From contig JAPLOT010000081.1 of assembly GCA_026400595.1 (NCBI GenBank), positions 1-34,850 on the forward strand: a stretch of DNA of 34,850 nucleotides, given 5' to 3'. Shown here in pieces: positions 22,066 through 30,123 of this stretch; position 1 is the stretch's first letter, and every line of letters starts with the position of its first letter. The notes under the pieces were generated by a model. That model made no database searches and was not told where the DNA came from. It worked only from the letters and a program-made list of their open reading frames with translations. Made by a program: the position numbers and the translations under genes. Source of the DNA: Alphaproteobacteria bacterium. GTDB lineage: Bacteria > Pseudomonadota > Alphaproteobacteria > Rhizobiales > Aestuariivirgaceae.

Positions 22066-24228
22066 ATGCCCTCCAGACGGTCGTTCCTCTCCGACTTTGC
22101 CGCGCGAGTATTGGTGCCCAGCATTCTCGCCGCAGGCGGTATCGCGACGCTCCTGCTTTACGTCGTCAATGGAATCTTCGACGAGACCAACCGGCTCGAT
22201 GCCGGCTATGCCAAGCAGTCGGCCAGTTCCGCGATCAATACATCGCTCGAGAACCTCGAGAGTCTGATCCACGACAATGCGGTCTGGGACGATGCCGTCG
22301 CAAACGCCTATGGCGACATCAACACGGAGTGGCTGAACGGCACCTGGGGTGATGCTACCGCCCTCGGCATCTACGATCATGTGAATCTCGTGGAACGCTC
22401 CGGCAGGACACTCTACACGGCGAGCAACGGAGATCAGACAACGGACTCGGCCGAGAACATCTACGGCGCAGAAATCCTCGAGCTACTTGCCCCGATGCCC
22501 GCAGACGAGACACTGTTCAAGGTTACATCGGGCATCGTGCGCAAGGACAATGAGCTCTATGTGGTGGCGGCCGCCCCCATCCTGCCGACCTCCGAAGACG
22601 TCGAGATCCCCAGCGGCAAGGCTCGCTTTCTCATTTTCGGGAAGACGGTGGACAACAAGCTGCTGGCCGAGCTCTCGCGCCGCTTCGTGCTGAAGAACCT
22701 TCATGTCTCGTCGTCGCTGATCAACGCACCCGATTCGATTTCCATCCTCTCGCCTTCAGGTGTTCGCATCGGAACCCTGGCATGGGAGGAACGTAGCCCC
22801 GGTGACATCCTGAAGTCGAAGTACAGCTCTGTCATCCGGATCATGCTGGCGCTGTTCCTCTTCGTCATCGCGGTATTGATCTATACCAGCTGGCGCGGTT
22901 TCCGTGACGCGCATGAAAGCCAGACCGCTGCCGTGGCCAAGTCGCTGCGTGACGATCTCACTGGGCTTGCAAACCGCCGTGAACTCCTGTCGGTTCTCAC
23001 CGACCAGCTCCATGAGGCGCGTATCGGCCGGACCGGCCTGTCCCTGGTCTATGCCGACCTCGATGGCTTCAAGGAGGTCAATGACTCCTACGGCCACGAG
23101 GTTGGCGATCTCCTGCTCAAGGCGGTGGCGGCGGGCTTTGCCCACCTGGCTCAGGATATGGGGCTGGTGGCGCGGCTTGGCGGCGACGAGTTTGCCATCA
23201 TCGTCACAGGCAAAGACAGCACGGCAAGATCGCGCGAACTCGCTAACAACATGATCTCCTTCCTGTCGGAGCCGATGATTTTCGGCGGCCGGGTGGCCTC
23301 GGTGTCGGTCAGCGTTGGCATTGTCGACCTGGAGAGGGACGACGCGGACGTCGAGGAAATCATCCGCCGCGCCGACGTGGCCATGTACGCCGCGAAATCC
23401 GCTGGCCGCAACCGGCTGCACATCTATGACAAGACGCTGGACTACAAGCGGGACGAGAACCGATCCATCGCCCGTGCCTTGCGGGAACACATCGACATGG
23501 GCCGTCTCACCGTGGTGTATCAGCCCATCGTCGATTCCCGCAGCCGCCGCATCCGGGGTGTCGAGGCGCTGGTGCGCTGGCCCAAGGATGACCGCATTCA
23601 CTACACGCCCGACGTCTTCATTCCGGTCGCGGAGGAGTCGGGCCTGATCGAAGACCTCGGCTATTTCGTCCTGTCCGAGGCCTGCAAGCAGGCCGCGCAG
23701 TGGCCGGACATCTTCGTGTCGATCAATGTCTCGCCGGTACAATTCATGAATCCCGGCTTCGCCGAACTGGTTGAACGGACGCTCACGCGCACCGGTCTCC
23801 AGGCCACCCGCCTGGAGCTCGAGGTCACCGAAGGCTTCATCATCGACAATTCCGACCGCGCCAATGTCATCATCAACCGACTGCATGACATGAAGGTCGG
23901 TGTGGCGCTCGACGACTTCGGGACGGGATTCTCCAGCATCGGCCATCTGCGCCGCTTCAAGTTCGACAAGCTTAAGCTGGACCGCTCGATGGTCACCGAC
24001 ATTCTCCGCCAGCCCTCGGCGCTGCGGCTGGTGCAGGGCACGATCGCCATGGCCGACGCCTTGGGCCTCATGGTGGTGGCCGAAGGCGTCGAAGACGAGA
24101 ACCAGGTGTCGGTGCTGCGTCTGGCCGGCTGCAGCCAGTTCCAGGGCTTCCTCTTCTCCCGCCCGGTATCAGCGCAGGAGATCGGCAGCATGCTGACGGC
24201 CGCGGCACCGCTGGCCACCTCGGCCTAG
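22066..24228 (+). CDS. Bifunctional c-di-GMP GGDEF-EAL protein with CHASE4-like periplasmic sensor
   Basis: A 720-residue membrane protein. TM1 (about 14-38) and TM2 (about 262-282) flank a periplasmic domain rich in features of CHASE4 (IHDNAVWDDAV, WLNGTWGD). The diguanylate cyclase domain has an intact active site (RLGGDEF, about 370-376), but the upstream RxxD inhibitory site is LxxD, so product feedback may be missing. The phosphodiesterase domain keeps EAL (about 500), NVSP, ELEVTE, DDFGTGFSS, KLDRS and EGVE, so both activities look possible. It follows the histidine kinase gene. Its stop codon shares a CTAG with the convergent cobT. Confidence 0.95.
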   Translation: MPSRRSFLSDFAARVLVPSILAAGGIATLLLYVVNGIFDETNRLDAGYAKQSASSAINTSLENLESLIHDNAVWDDAVANAYGDINTEWLNGTWGDATALGIYDHVNLVERSGRTLYTASNGDQTTDSAENIYGAEILELLAPMPADETLFKVTSGIVRKDNELYVVAAAPILPTSEDVEIPSGKARFLIFGKTVDNKLLAELSRRFVLKNLHVSSSLINAPDSISILSPSGVRIGTLAWEERSPGDILKSKYSSVIRIMLALFLFVIAVLIYTSWRGFRDAHESQTAAVAKSLRDDLTGLANRRELLSVLTDQLHEARIGRTGLSLVYADLDGFKEVNDSYGHEVGDLLLKAVAAGFAHLAQDMGLVARLGGDEFAIIVTGKDSTARSRELANNMISFLSEPMIFGGRVASVSVSVGIVDLERDDADVEEIIRRADVAMYAAKSAGRNRLHIYDKTLDYKRDENRSIARALREHIDMGRLTVVYQPIVDSRSRRIRGVEALVRWPKDDRIHYTPDVFIPVAEESGLIEDLGYFVLSEACKQAAQWPDIFVSINVSPVQFMNPGFAELVERTLTRTGLQATRLELEVTEGFIIDNSDRANVIINRLHDMKVGVALDDFGTGFSSIGHLRRFKFDKLKLDRSMVTDILRQPSALRLVQGTIAMADALGLMVVAEGVEDENQVSVLRLAGCSQFQGFLFSRPVSAQEIGSMLTAAAPLATSA

Positions 24229-25250
24229 TCCTGTCGGTCGCTTACGCCGGCGCTCTCGAATGTGGCCATGCCGGTATGCAACGCAATGGCGGCCTTGACC
24301 ATGGCGGCGGCGAGCGCAGCCCCAGACCCTTCCCCGAGCCGCATGCCCAGATCCAGCACGGGTTCCTTGCCGATCTTTTCCAGAAGCCGGCGATGCGCCG
24401 GCTCGGCCGAGCGATGGCCGGCGAGGCAGTGATCCAGTGCGGCAGGATCCATGGCATGCAGAACAGCAGCTGCCGCAGTCGCAACGTAACCGTCGAGCAG
24501 CACGGGAACCCGATTGAGACGGGCGGCGAGAATGGCGCCGGCCATGGCAGCGAGTTCGCGCCCGCCAAGCCGCCGCAGGACTTCCAGCGGATCTCCGAGA
24601 TGTTCGCGATGCAGTGCCACGGCGCGACGTACCGCATCGGCCTTGCGGGCAAGCCCCGCCGCGTCCACGCCGGTTCCAGGCCCGACCCAGTCCTCCGCCG
24701 CCCCACCATAGAGCCCATGCGCGATGGCCGCAGCGATGGTGGTGTTGCCGATGCCCATTTCGCCGATGCACAGCAGGTCGCAGGCTTCGATCGCCTCCAT
24801 GCCATAGGCCATGGTCGCAGCGCAGGCCGCCTCGTCGAGCGCGGCATCTTCGGTGATGTCGCGCGTCGGGTGTTCGAGCGCCAGTTCGAAGACCTTCAAT
24901 CCCAGATCGAAGCTCTTGCAGATCTGGTTCACCGCCGCGCCATCGGCACGGAAATTGGCTACCATCTGCGCCGTCACGGCGGCGGGATATGCCGCAACCC
25001 CCTGGGCGACAACGCCATGATTGCCGGCAAAGACGGCGACCACGGTTCGGTCGGCACGGGGCGGATAGTGACCCTGCCAGGCCGCCACCCACTCGGTGAT
25101 CTGCTCCAGCCGGCCCAGGGCGCCGGGCGGCTTGGTCAACGTCGCCTCGCGGGCCCGGCATTTGGCGACCGCATCGTGGTCCGGCCCCGGCATCTCCCTT
25201 ATCAGGCTGCGGATGTCGTCGAAGGGCAATCCGGTGGCGACATTTGTCAT
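24225..25250 (-). CDS. cobT: Nicotinate-nucleotide--dimethylbenzimidazole phosphoribosyltransferase CobT
   Basis: A 341-residue cytosolic enzyme that makes alpha-ribazole 5'-phosphate from dimethylbenzimidazole and NaMN for the lower ligand of cobalamin. Family blocks: TKPPGALGRLEQI, VFAGNHGVVAQGV, IGEMGIGNTT, VGPGTGVD, the base-binding region VPVLLDGYVATAAA, and the catalytic Glu in RLGEGSGAA (about residue 307). Length is normal. It is divergent from cobS across 62 bp, a gap too short for a cobalamin riboswitch; I see none there. Both genes serve nucleotide-loop assembly. Its stop overlaps that of the convergent GGDEF-EAL gene. Confidence 0.96.
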   Translation of the reverse strand: MTNVATGLPFDDIRSLIREMPGPDHDAVAKCRAREATLTKPPGALGRLEQITEWVAAWQGHYPPRADRTVVAVFAGNHGVVAQGVAAYPAAVTAQMVANFRADGAAVNQICKSFDLGLKVFELALEHPTRDITEDAALDEAACAATMAYGMEAIEACDLLCIGEMGIGNTTIAAAIAHGLYGGAAEDWVGPGTGVDAAGLARKADAVRRAVALHREHLGDPLEVLRRLGGRELAAMAGAILAARLNRVPVLLDGYVATAAAAVLHAMDPAALDHCLAGHRSAEPAHRRLLEKIGKEPVLDLGMRLGEGSGAALAAAMVKAAIALHTGMATFESAGVSDRQD

Positions 25251-25312
25251 TTCTTGGCAAGGCTCCTATCTACGGGTGCACCTCATCACAGGATTCGGCC
25301 CGGCAGAGCAAC

Positions 25313-26137
25313 ATGAGCGACGATTTCGCGCCTCGAAACGGAGCCAGGCACCGAATCCGGCCGGTTGCGGAACTGCTGGTCGCCCTGCGATTCCTGACGC
25401 GCCTTCCGGTCCCCTTTGTCCGCACCCTTGACGCACCGCCTCTGGATGCGGCGATGACGATGTTCCCGCTGGCCGGTGCCATCATCGGCGCGCTCACCGG
25501 CAGTGTGCTGATCCTGGCAGGCCTTGCTGGCTTGCCCGAACTGCTGACCGCCAGCCTGGCCATTGCCGTGGGGCTCATCATCACGGGGGCACTGCACGAG
25601 GATGGCCTGTCCGACGTGGTGGACGGATTCGGCGGGGGGCACACGCGCGAGCAACGGCTGGACATCATGCGCGACAGCCGGATCGGCGCCTATGGCGCGC
25701 TGGCCCTGGGCCTGCTGCTGATGGCGCGGGCATCGCTGTACATGTCCTTCCTCGAACTTCCGCCCTGGGGTGCCATCATCCTCATCGCCAGCGCCGCCGC
25801 CTTCTCGCGGGCGCTGATGGTGGACCTGCTCTGGGCCACGCGGCCGGCGCGCGCCGACGGCCTTTCGGTCCTGGCCGGGCGGCCCACGCGCGCCCGGACG
25901 CTGGTGGCCCTGGCTCTCGGCGGAATCGGCGCGGGCCTCGGCGGCGCCTTTGTGCTGGCGCCAGCCGCGGGCGCCGTCGCACTCATCGCGGCGGGGCTGA
26001 GCCTTGCCACGGTTCGTGCCCTCGCCATGCGCAAGGTCGGGGGCCAGACCGGAGACGTCTGCGGAGCCGCCCAGGTCCTGTCGGAGCTGGCCATGCTGGC
26101 AGTCTACGGCGCAGCAATTTCTTTACCATCTTCTTAG
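25313..26137 (+). CDS. cobS: Adenosylcobinamide-GDP ribazoletransferase CobS (cobalamin synthase)
   Basis: A 274-residue inner-membrane enzyme joining adenosylcobinamide-GDP to alpha-ribazole (or its phosphate) in the last stage of cobalamin synthesis. It has the N-terminal ALRFLTRLPVP, the acidic active-site block HEDGLSDVVDGFGGG with the downstream RDSRIGAYGALAL, and GGQTGDVCGAAQ near the C-terminus, amid five or six hydrophobic helices. The track start at 25244 lies inside the region upstream of divergent cobT; the ATG at 25313 is preferred. Its partner CobT is the neighbour. Confidence 0.95.
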   Translation: MSDDFAPRNGARHRIRPVAELLVALRFLTRLPVPFVRTLDAPPLDAAMTMFPLAGAIIGALTGSVLILAGLAGLPELLTASLAIAVGLIITGALHEDGLSDVVDGFGGGHTREQRLDIMRDSRIGAYGALALGLLLMARASLYMSFLELPPWGAIILIASAAAFSRALMVDLLWATRPARADGLSVLAGRPTRARTLVALALGGIGAGLGGAFVLAPAAGAVALIAAGLSLATVRALAMRKVGGQTGDVCGAAQVLSELAMLAVYGAAISLPSS

Positions 26138-26215
26138 ATGTGAACCTTCCATTTACCCTTCCTTGAACGCCCGGGCCGATTCTCGCTCTCGTCAACACGT
26201 CACGAGGGGTGAACC

Positions 26216-26647
26216 ATGTCCCGACGCTTCACCGGCGGCCTTGCGGCACTGCTGCTCAGCGGCGGCATCGCCATGGCGGCCATTGCGGAACTCAAGGCGA
26301 ATGCCCATGGCCACTACGTGACTCATGCGGCCATTAACGGACATGACATCGCAGTTCTCGTCGATACCGGCGCCACGACGGTCGCGCTCAGCTATGAGGA
26401 TGCCTCCACGGCCGGGCTGCGCCCCAGCTACCTCGCGTTCGACGTGCCCGTTTCCACCGCCAATGGCGTTGCCAGGGCGGCACGGGTGAAGATCGACCGC
26501 ATCGCCATCGAGGGCATCGAGGTCGAGGATGTCGATGCGCTCGTCCTGCCGGAAGGCGCCCTGCGCGGGACCTTGCTGGGCATGAGTTTTCTTGGCCGGC
26601 TGAGCAGCTTCCGGGTCGAGGACGGCGTGCTGCTGCTCAAGGATTGA
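26216..26647 (+). CDS. Retropepsin-like aspartic protease, TIGR02281 clan AA family
   Basis: A 143-residue protein with an N-terminal hydrophobic export or anchor segment (about 7-24), then a single retropepsin-type domain: GHYVTHAAINGHDIAVLVDTGATTVALS holds the catalytic DTGAT (Asp50), and the C-terminal LLGMSFLGRL is the conserved strand-turn of the family. Such single-domain proteases act as dimers and are expected in the periplasm or at the inner-membrane surface; the substrate is unknown. The start has GAGGGG about five bases upstream. It lies 78 bp after cobS on the same strand. Confidence 0.88.
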   Translation: MSRRFTGGLAALLLSGGIAMAAIAELKANAHGHYVTHAAINGHDIAVLVDTGATTVALSYEDASTAGLRPSYLAFDVPVSTANGVARAARVKIDRIAIEGIEVEDVDALVLPEGALRGTLLGMSFLGRLSSFRVEDGVLLLKD

Positions 26648-26656
26648 GACGCTTTT

Positions 26657-26672
26657 CGCCGATCAAGCGGCG
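26657..26672 (+). terminator. Weak intrinsic-terminator-like hairpin after the aspartic protease gene
   Basis: CGCCG-ATCAAG-CGGCG forms a 5-bp stem followed by only three T residues, starting 10 bp after the stop codon. The position is right for a terminator, but the stem and T-tract are short. Confidence 0.3.
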
Positions 26673-26715
26673 TTTCCGCATGGCCGTCGGCGGGGCCGGC
26701 AACTAATCTGGCATC

Positions 26716-26841
26716 ATGAACGCAATCCCCCTTCCCGCCATCGAGGGCGCGCTGCCGGAACGGGTGGCTGGCCTCACACTGCGCAAGCGCCGCCGCGGCG
26801 GCCGAAGCGGGCGGTTGTCGGGCCTCGGCGATCAGAACTGA
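26716..26841 (+). CDS. Possible 41-codon ORF of unknown function
   Basis: An ATG-initiated frame encoding about 41 residues: an unremarkable N-terminus (MNAIPLPAIEGALPERV) followed by a very basic stretch (LRKRRRGGRSGR). It is too short for the ORF track. It fills much of the 184-bp gap between the protease gene and the convergent outer-membrane gene, whose last 10 bases it overlaps. No clear ribosome site precedes it. It could be a small basic peptide, the remnant of a longer gene, or chance. Confidence 0.2.
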   Translation: MNAIPLPAIEGALPERVAGLTLRKRRRGGRSGRLSGLGDQN

Positions 26842-27914
26842 ATGGCGAGATTGGCTTCGACCGCATAGGTGTCGAGGTCGTCCTGCAGCAACCCGCCAAG
26901 TTCGCCGATGATCGCCAGCTGGGCATGGCTGCCCAGCCCGAAGTTGAATCCGGCCTGCAGGCGCAGATCGCTGTAACTGTCCTCGATTCCTCCGAAGCCG
27001 TCGATCTCGGTGTCATTGATGAAGACATAGTCGAAGGCGGCGCCGGCCCAAGGCTCGATCGTCGCGGTAGCTCCCAGCCGGAAGGTATTGCCAAGCTGCA
27101 GAGACGGGGTGAGCATCGCCGTCTCGATGGTCTGGTCGGGCAACCCACCTTCCGTGTCGAGCCACTCCTTCGACCACGACAGACTGAGGCCCGGGGTTAA
27201 GCGCAGCATGCTGAAGTACCAGTAGCCATTGAGCGATGCCGCCGCCTGCAGCCGCTCTGAATCATAGTCGATGAAGGGCGACTGCGATCCGTCGAGCCAT
27301 GTCCCAAGCATGCTGGCCGAGAAGACGATGTTGTCGGTGAGGACGAAGCCCAGATAGGGACCAACGCCCCAGCCGCTGCTCTCGATGCCCTCGCCGAGAT
27401 CGGCGCGCTCGTAGGACCCGAGAATGCCGAGGGTCAGCCGGTCGGTGATCTTGTAGTCGATGCCGGCGATGCCATTCCACAGCCCGCCATCGACATCGAA
27501 GAACGGGATGTCATAGTCGTTCCAGGTATACTTGGCATCGCCCCACAGGTTCCATCTTGCTGTCACCGCAGCGGGCGCCGCATCGGCGGTGGGCGAGACG
27601 ATGACGGTAGAGCCGCCGTCGAGGCGCTGGCCGAATTCGGCCGGCGTGAGCGTCGAGAGACCGGCAGGTTCCACGCCGGTGGGACCGATCCCAAAACTGT
27701 TGGCAACGGCCCGCGCCACTGCATCGAATGTGTGAATCTGGATCTCGCGATTGATGTCGTTGCGGACGCAGTCACCATATCCGAAGATATCGAGCCGGGT
27801 GGAGTTCCCGCAATTGGCGAGGTTCGGATTGTTGACCGATTGCGCGCGTGCATCGCCCGCAGCAATGTTTGCCGCAAGAAAGGCACCTGCAATGAGATAT
27901 CGGCTGCCGATCAT
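26832..27914 (-). CDS. Outer-membrane beta-barrel (autotransporter-type) protein
   Basis: About 360 residues. A signal peptide (MIGSRYLIAGAFLAANIAAGDARA) is followed by a short passenger-like segment containing two Cys (NLANCGNS, GDCVRND), then from about residue 125 a run of alternating amphipathic strands typical of an autotransporter barrel (RWNLWGDAKYTW, DYKITDRLTLGILGSYERAD, GPYLGFVLTDNIVFSASMLGTWLDG). The chain ends in Phe (ANLAIQF), as expected for BAM-dependent insertion. The passenger is very short, so it is unlikely to be a classical secreted virulence-type autotransporter. The ATG at 27914 has AGGCGGA upstream; the track start at 27968 is a TTG. It follows dusA on the same strand. 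Confidence 0.85.
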   Translation of the reverse strand: MIGSRYLIAGAFLAANIAAGDARAQSVNNPNLANCGNSTRLDIFGYGDCVRNDINREIQIHTFDAVARAVANSFGIGPTGVEPAGLSTLTPAEFGQRLDGGSTVIVSPTADAAPAAVTARWNLWGDAKYTWNDYDIPFFDVDGGLWNGIAGIDYKITDRLTLGILGSYERADLGEGIESSGWGVGPYLGFVLTDNIVFSASMLGTWLDGSQSPFIDYDSERLQAAASLNGYWYFSMLRLTPGLSLSWSKEWLDTEGGLPDQTIETAMLTPSLQLGNTFRLGATATIEPWAGAAFDYVFINDTEIDGFGGIEDSYSDLRLQAGFNFGLGSHAQLAIIGELGGLLQDDLDTYAVEANLAIQF

Positions 27915-27971
27915 GTTCCGCCTGCTTCGCTGCGGCGCATTTTGCCCGACCGCCAATCCTGCGTGCAAGAG

Positions 27972-28973
27972 CTATTCGGCTGCAACGGCAAGGTGAGGCG
28001 CGTGGCGTGTCATTTCGGCAACGGCCCGGTCAAGAACATCGAGACCTGCCCCAGCCCGGCAGGCCTGTTCCGAAAGCACGCGGCGCCAGTGCTTTCCGCC
28101 GGGCTGGCCGTGGAACAGGCCCAGCATGTGGCGGGTGATGTGCTGCAGCCAGACGCCCCGCGCCAGTTCGCCTGAAATGTAGGGTTTCATCCGTTCGACA
28201 ATCTCCAGGGCCGTGGCCGCAGATGCAGGCCGACCGTAGATGCGCGAATCAACCTCATGCAGCAGCCAGGGCTGGTGATAGGCGGAGCGGCCAAGCATGA
28301 CGCCGTCGACATGGCCGAGATGGGCGCAGGCCTGATCGAGCGATTCGATGCCGCCGTTGATCACGACCGTGAATTCGGGATGCGCCTGCTTGAGCCGGTA
28401 GACACGGTCATAGTTGAGCGGCGGGATCTCGCGGTTATCCTTGGGCGAAAGCCCCTTGAGCCAGGCCTTGCGCGCATGCACGATGAAGGTGGTGCATCCG
28501 GATTGCGCAACTGTCGTTATGAAATGGTCGAAATCACGATCATCGTCCTGGTCGTCGATGCCGATGCGGCACTTCACCGTCACTGGTATGCTCACGGCGG
28601 CGCGCATGGCGCCCACTGCGTCGCGCACCAGTTCCGGTTCAGCCATCAGGCAGGCGCCGAAACGGCCCTCCTGGACTCGGTCCGACGGGCAACCGACATT
28701 GAGGTTGATCTCGCGATAGCCGAAGTCCTCGCCCCACCGCGCGGCCTCGGCGAGGATCGCCGGGTCGCTGCCGCCGATCTGCAGGGCCACCGGCTGTTCG
28801 CGCGAATCGAAGCCGAGTAGGCGCTGCCGGTCGCCATGGCGGATCGCCAGCGCCGTCACCATCTCGGTATAGAGCAAGGCATGCGCCGTCAATTGGCGAT
28901 GGAACATCCGGCAATGCCGGTCGGTCCAGTCCATCATGGGGGCGACGGCGAATGCTATTGCCTTCCGTTCCAC
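27972..28973 (-). CDS. dusA: tRNA-dihydrouridine synthase DusA
   Basis: A 333-residue FMN enzyme reducing uridines 20 and 20a in the tRNA D-loop. It has the family opening AFAVAPMMDWTDRHCR, QIGGSDP, the active-site block NLNVGCPSDRVQEGRFGACLM with catalytic Cys95, TVKCRIGIDD, FIVHARKAWLKGLSPK (DusA-specific), the FMN-phosphate region INGGIES and GVMLGRSAYHQPW. Translation appears to start at a GTG (28973); the first ATG downstream would remove the conserved N-terminal strand. AGGG lies about 10 bases upstream. Confidence 0.96.
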   Translation of the reverse strand: MERKAIAFAVAPMMDWTDRHCRMFHRQLTAHALLYTEMVTALAIRHGDRQRLLGFDSREQPVALQIGGSDPAILAEAARWGEDFGYREINLNVGCPSDRVQEGRFGACLMAEPELVRDAVGAMRAAVSIPVTVKCRIGIDDQDDDRDFDHFITTVAQSGCTTFIVHARKAWLKGLSPKDNREIPPLNYDRVYRLKQAHPEFTVVINGGIESLDQACAHLGHVDGVMLGRSAYHQPWLLHEVDSRIYGRPASAATALEIVERMKPYISGELARGVWLQHITRHMLGLFHGQPGGKHWRRVLSEQACRAGAGLDVLDRAVAEMTRHAPHLAVAAE

Positions 28974-29073
28974 GTACTTACCCTAACTCAGGAACTGCAA
29001 TCATTGGGGAACCACTGCAGACCTCCGCGTCGCGGCTGGACTGAGTCGTTCCACCACGGATCGGCCATACTCT

Positions 29074-29113
29074 TTGTCTGCAGCGAGACAAGTCAGGTCT
29101 ACGAAACCCTGAC
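29074..29113. other. Two back-to-back inverted repeats downstream of the 69-residue membrane protein gene
   Basis: TTGTCT-N6-AGACAA (29074-29091) is followed directly by GTCAGG-N10-CCTGAC (29092-29113), each with perfect 6-bp arms. They begin 3 bp beyond the stop codon of the leftward small membrane protein gene and lie in the 143-bp gap before dusA. Neither is followed by a T-tract. They may end the leftward transcript, stabilise its 3' end, or bind a protein. Confidence 0.35.
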
Positions 29114-29116
29114 GTC

Positions 29117-29326
29117 CTACTCCCGCTTCCCCGACCGGCCAATCACAAAATAGATCACGTATGCGAGGGCGGCCAGCGGCGGCAGAACCAGCAGCGGGAT
29201 GAAAGCAGGCTTGGCCAGGGTGTCGTAGAAAAAGGTGAGCCCAAAGATCTCGATGGCGCCAGCCACGACGATGATGGCGCCCAGGACCGCTGAGACGGTG
29301 AAATGGAACTCCTTCGATGTCGACAT
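29117..29326 (-). CDS. Small two-helix membrane protein (69 residues), unknown function
   Basis: A short hydrophobic protein with two predicted membrane helices (about 10-30 and 42-63), a short polar N-terminus (MSTSKEFHF) and a basic C-terminal end (GRSGKRE). I do not recognise the family. The start is well supported by GAGG nine bases upstream. It lies 26 bp after the Tat-signal protein gene on the same strand, so the two are probably co-transcribed. Confidence 0.7.
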   Translation of the reverse strand: MSTSKEFHFTVSAVLGAIIVVAGAIEIFGLTFFYDTLAKPAFIPLLVLPPLAALAYVIYFVIGRSGKRE

Positions 29327-29352
29327 TGGCTTTACCTCACCTGTCCAGAGAG

Positions 29353-29841
29353 CTAACGGGCCAGCTTGAGCCTGAGGCCGCTGAGATCCACCGAAGCCAT
29401 GAAGCCGATCTGCCTTGCCTGGACCTCAAGCACCACACCACGGGCATTGCGCAGCCGTGCCACGGCGCCACCGCCGGCGGCCGCCAGTCCGGCGCCCACC
29501 GCGGTATAGGTGCCGGTAATGTCAGACGCCCGGTAGAGATTGCGGGCGCGGCCCACGAAGTCCGCCGACGCCACGCCAATGGTGGCGCCGATGCTGACTC
29601 CGCCCACGCTCAGGCGATACCGCTTCCCATTGAAGCGCAGCGTCCCGCTGCCGCTGCCGAAGCCCAGGATGAAGCCCGCGCGCACCAGCCGGAACTCGAC
29701 ACGCCCCGTGCCGGCCTCGGCCGGCAGGACAGGCAGGGCCGTCAAGGCCAAAGGCGCTGCGGCGATGCTGGCGATGGCCTTTACCAGGCGCCGCCGTGAC
29801 GTGCTGGCCGGGGCAGTAGTGGGGCGTGCCTTGGAAACCAT
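29353..29841 (-). CDS. Tat-exported protein of unknown function, glycine-rich
   Basis: A 162-residue protein. The N-terminus has a twin-arginine-like signal (TSRRRLVKAIASIAAAPLALTALP) ending near AEA. The mature part is rich in Gly and short beta-like repeats (RLVRAGFILGFGSGSGTLRFNG, GVSIGATIGVASADFVG, GTYTAVGAGLAAAGGGAVARLRN, VVLEVQARQIGFMASVDLSGL). Similar unnamed proteins occur in Hyphomicrobiales as far as I recall; they look like small beta-rich periplasmic or outer-membrane proteins. The ATG at 29841 has GGGAGG eight bases upstream; the track start at 29925 is not supported. Confidence 0.75.
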   Translation of the reverse strand: MVSKARPTTAPASTSRRRLVKAIASIAAAPLALTALPVLPAEAGTGRVEFRLVRAGFILGFGSGSGTLRFNGKRYRLSVGGVSIGATIGVASADFVGRARNLYRASDITGTYTAVGAGLAAAGGGAVARLRNARGVVLEVQARQIGFMASVDLSGLRLKLAR

Positions 29842-30123
29842 CTGTCTTGCCTCCCTGGTTGAACTCCACAATGCCGATTGAGGAGCCAGGTCCATAGTGT
29901 TGCGCGACTGACTGGCGCTTCGCAAGCCCCGAACGCCTGGGCGCCACTCTACAATCCTGGCGCGTGATGGTGCCGGACTGCCAAACCGCGCCTGTCCCCG
30001 GCATCGGCTTCGACCGAGGTACCGCCTATGGTCGATCCTTTCCGCGCCCGCGAGAGAACTCGCGCAGAACGCCGCCCCGCCACGCGCTCAGGCCTTCCGG
30101 TAGCCAACGAGATAAGGGTCTGG

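Noticed and set aside
20532-23946. Long minus-strand ORFs opposite the kinase and GGDEF-EAL genes (426 and 396 residues)
   Set aside because: They mirror strongly conserved plus-strand domains and carry no motifs of their own.
25251-25312. Possible cobalamin riboswitch between cobT and cobS
   Set aside because: The gap is only 62 bp and lacks the B12 box.
26789-26802. Perfect 14-bp palindrome GCCGCCGCGGCGGC
   Set aside because: Simple GC-rich repeat composition; no regulatory position, so probably chance.
30049-30064. Hairpin CGCGAG-AGAA-CTCGCG
   Set aside because: Strong short stem but no T-tract on either strand; cannot be called a terminator for the leftward glycosyltransferase gene.
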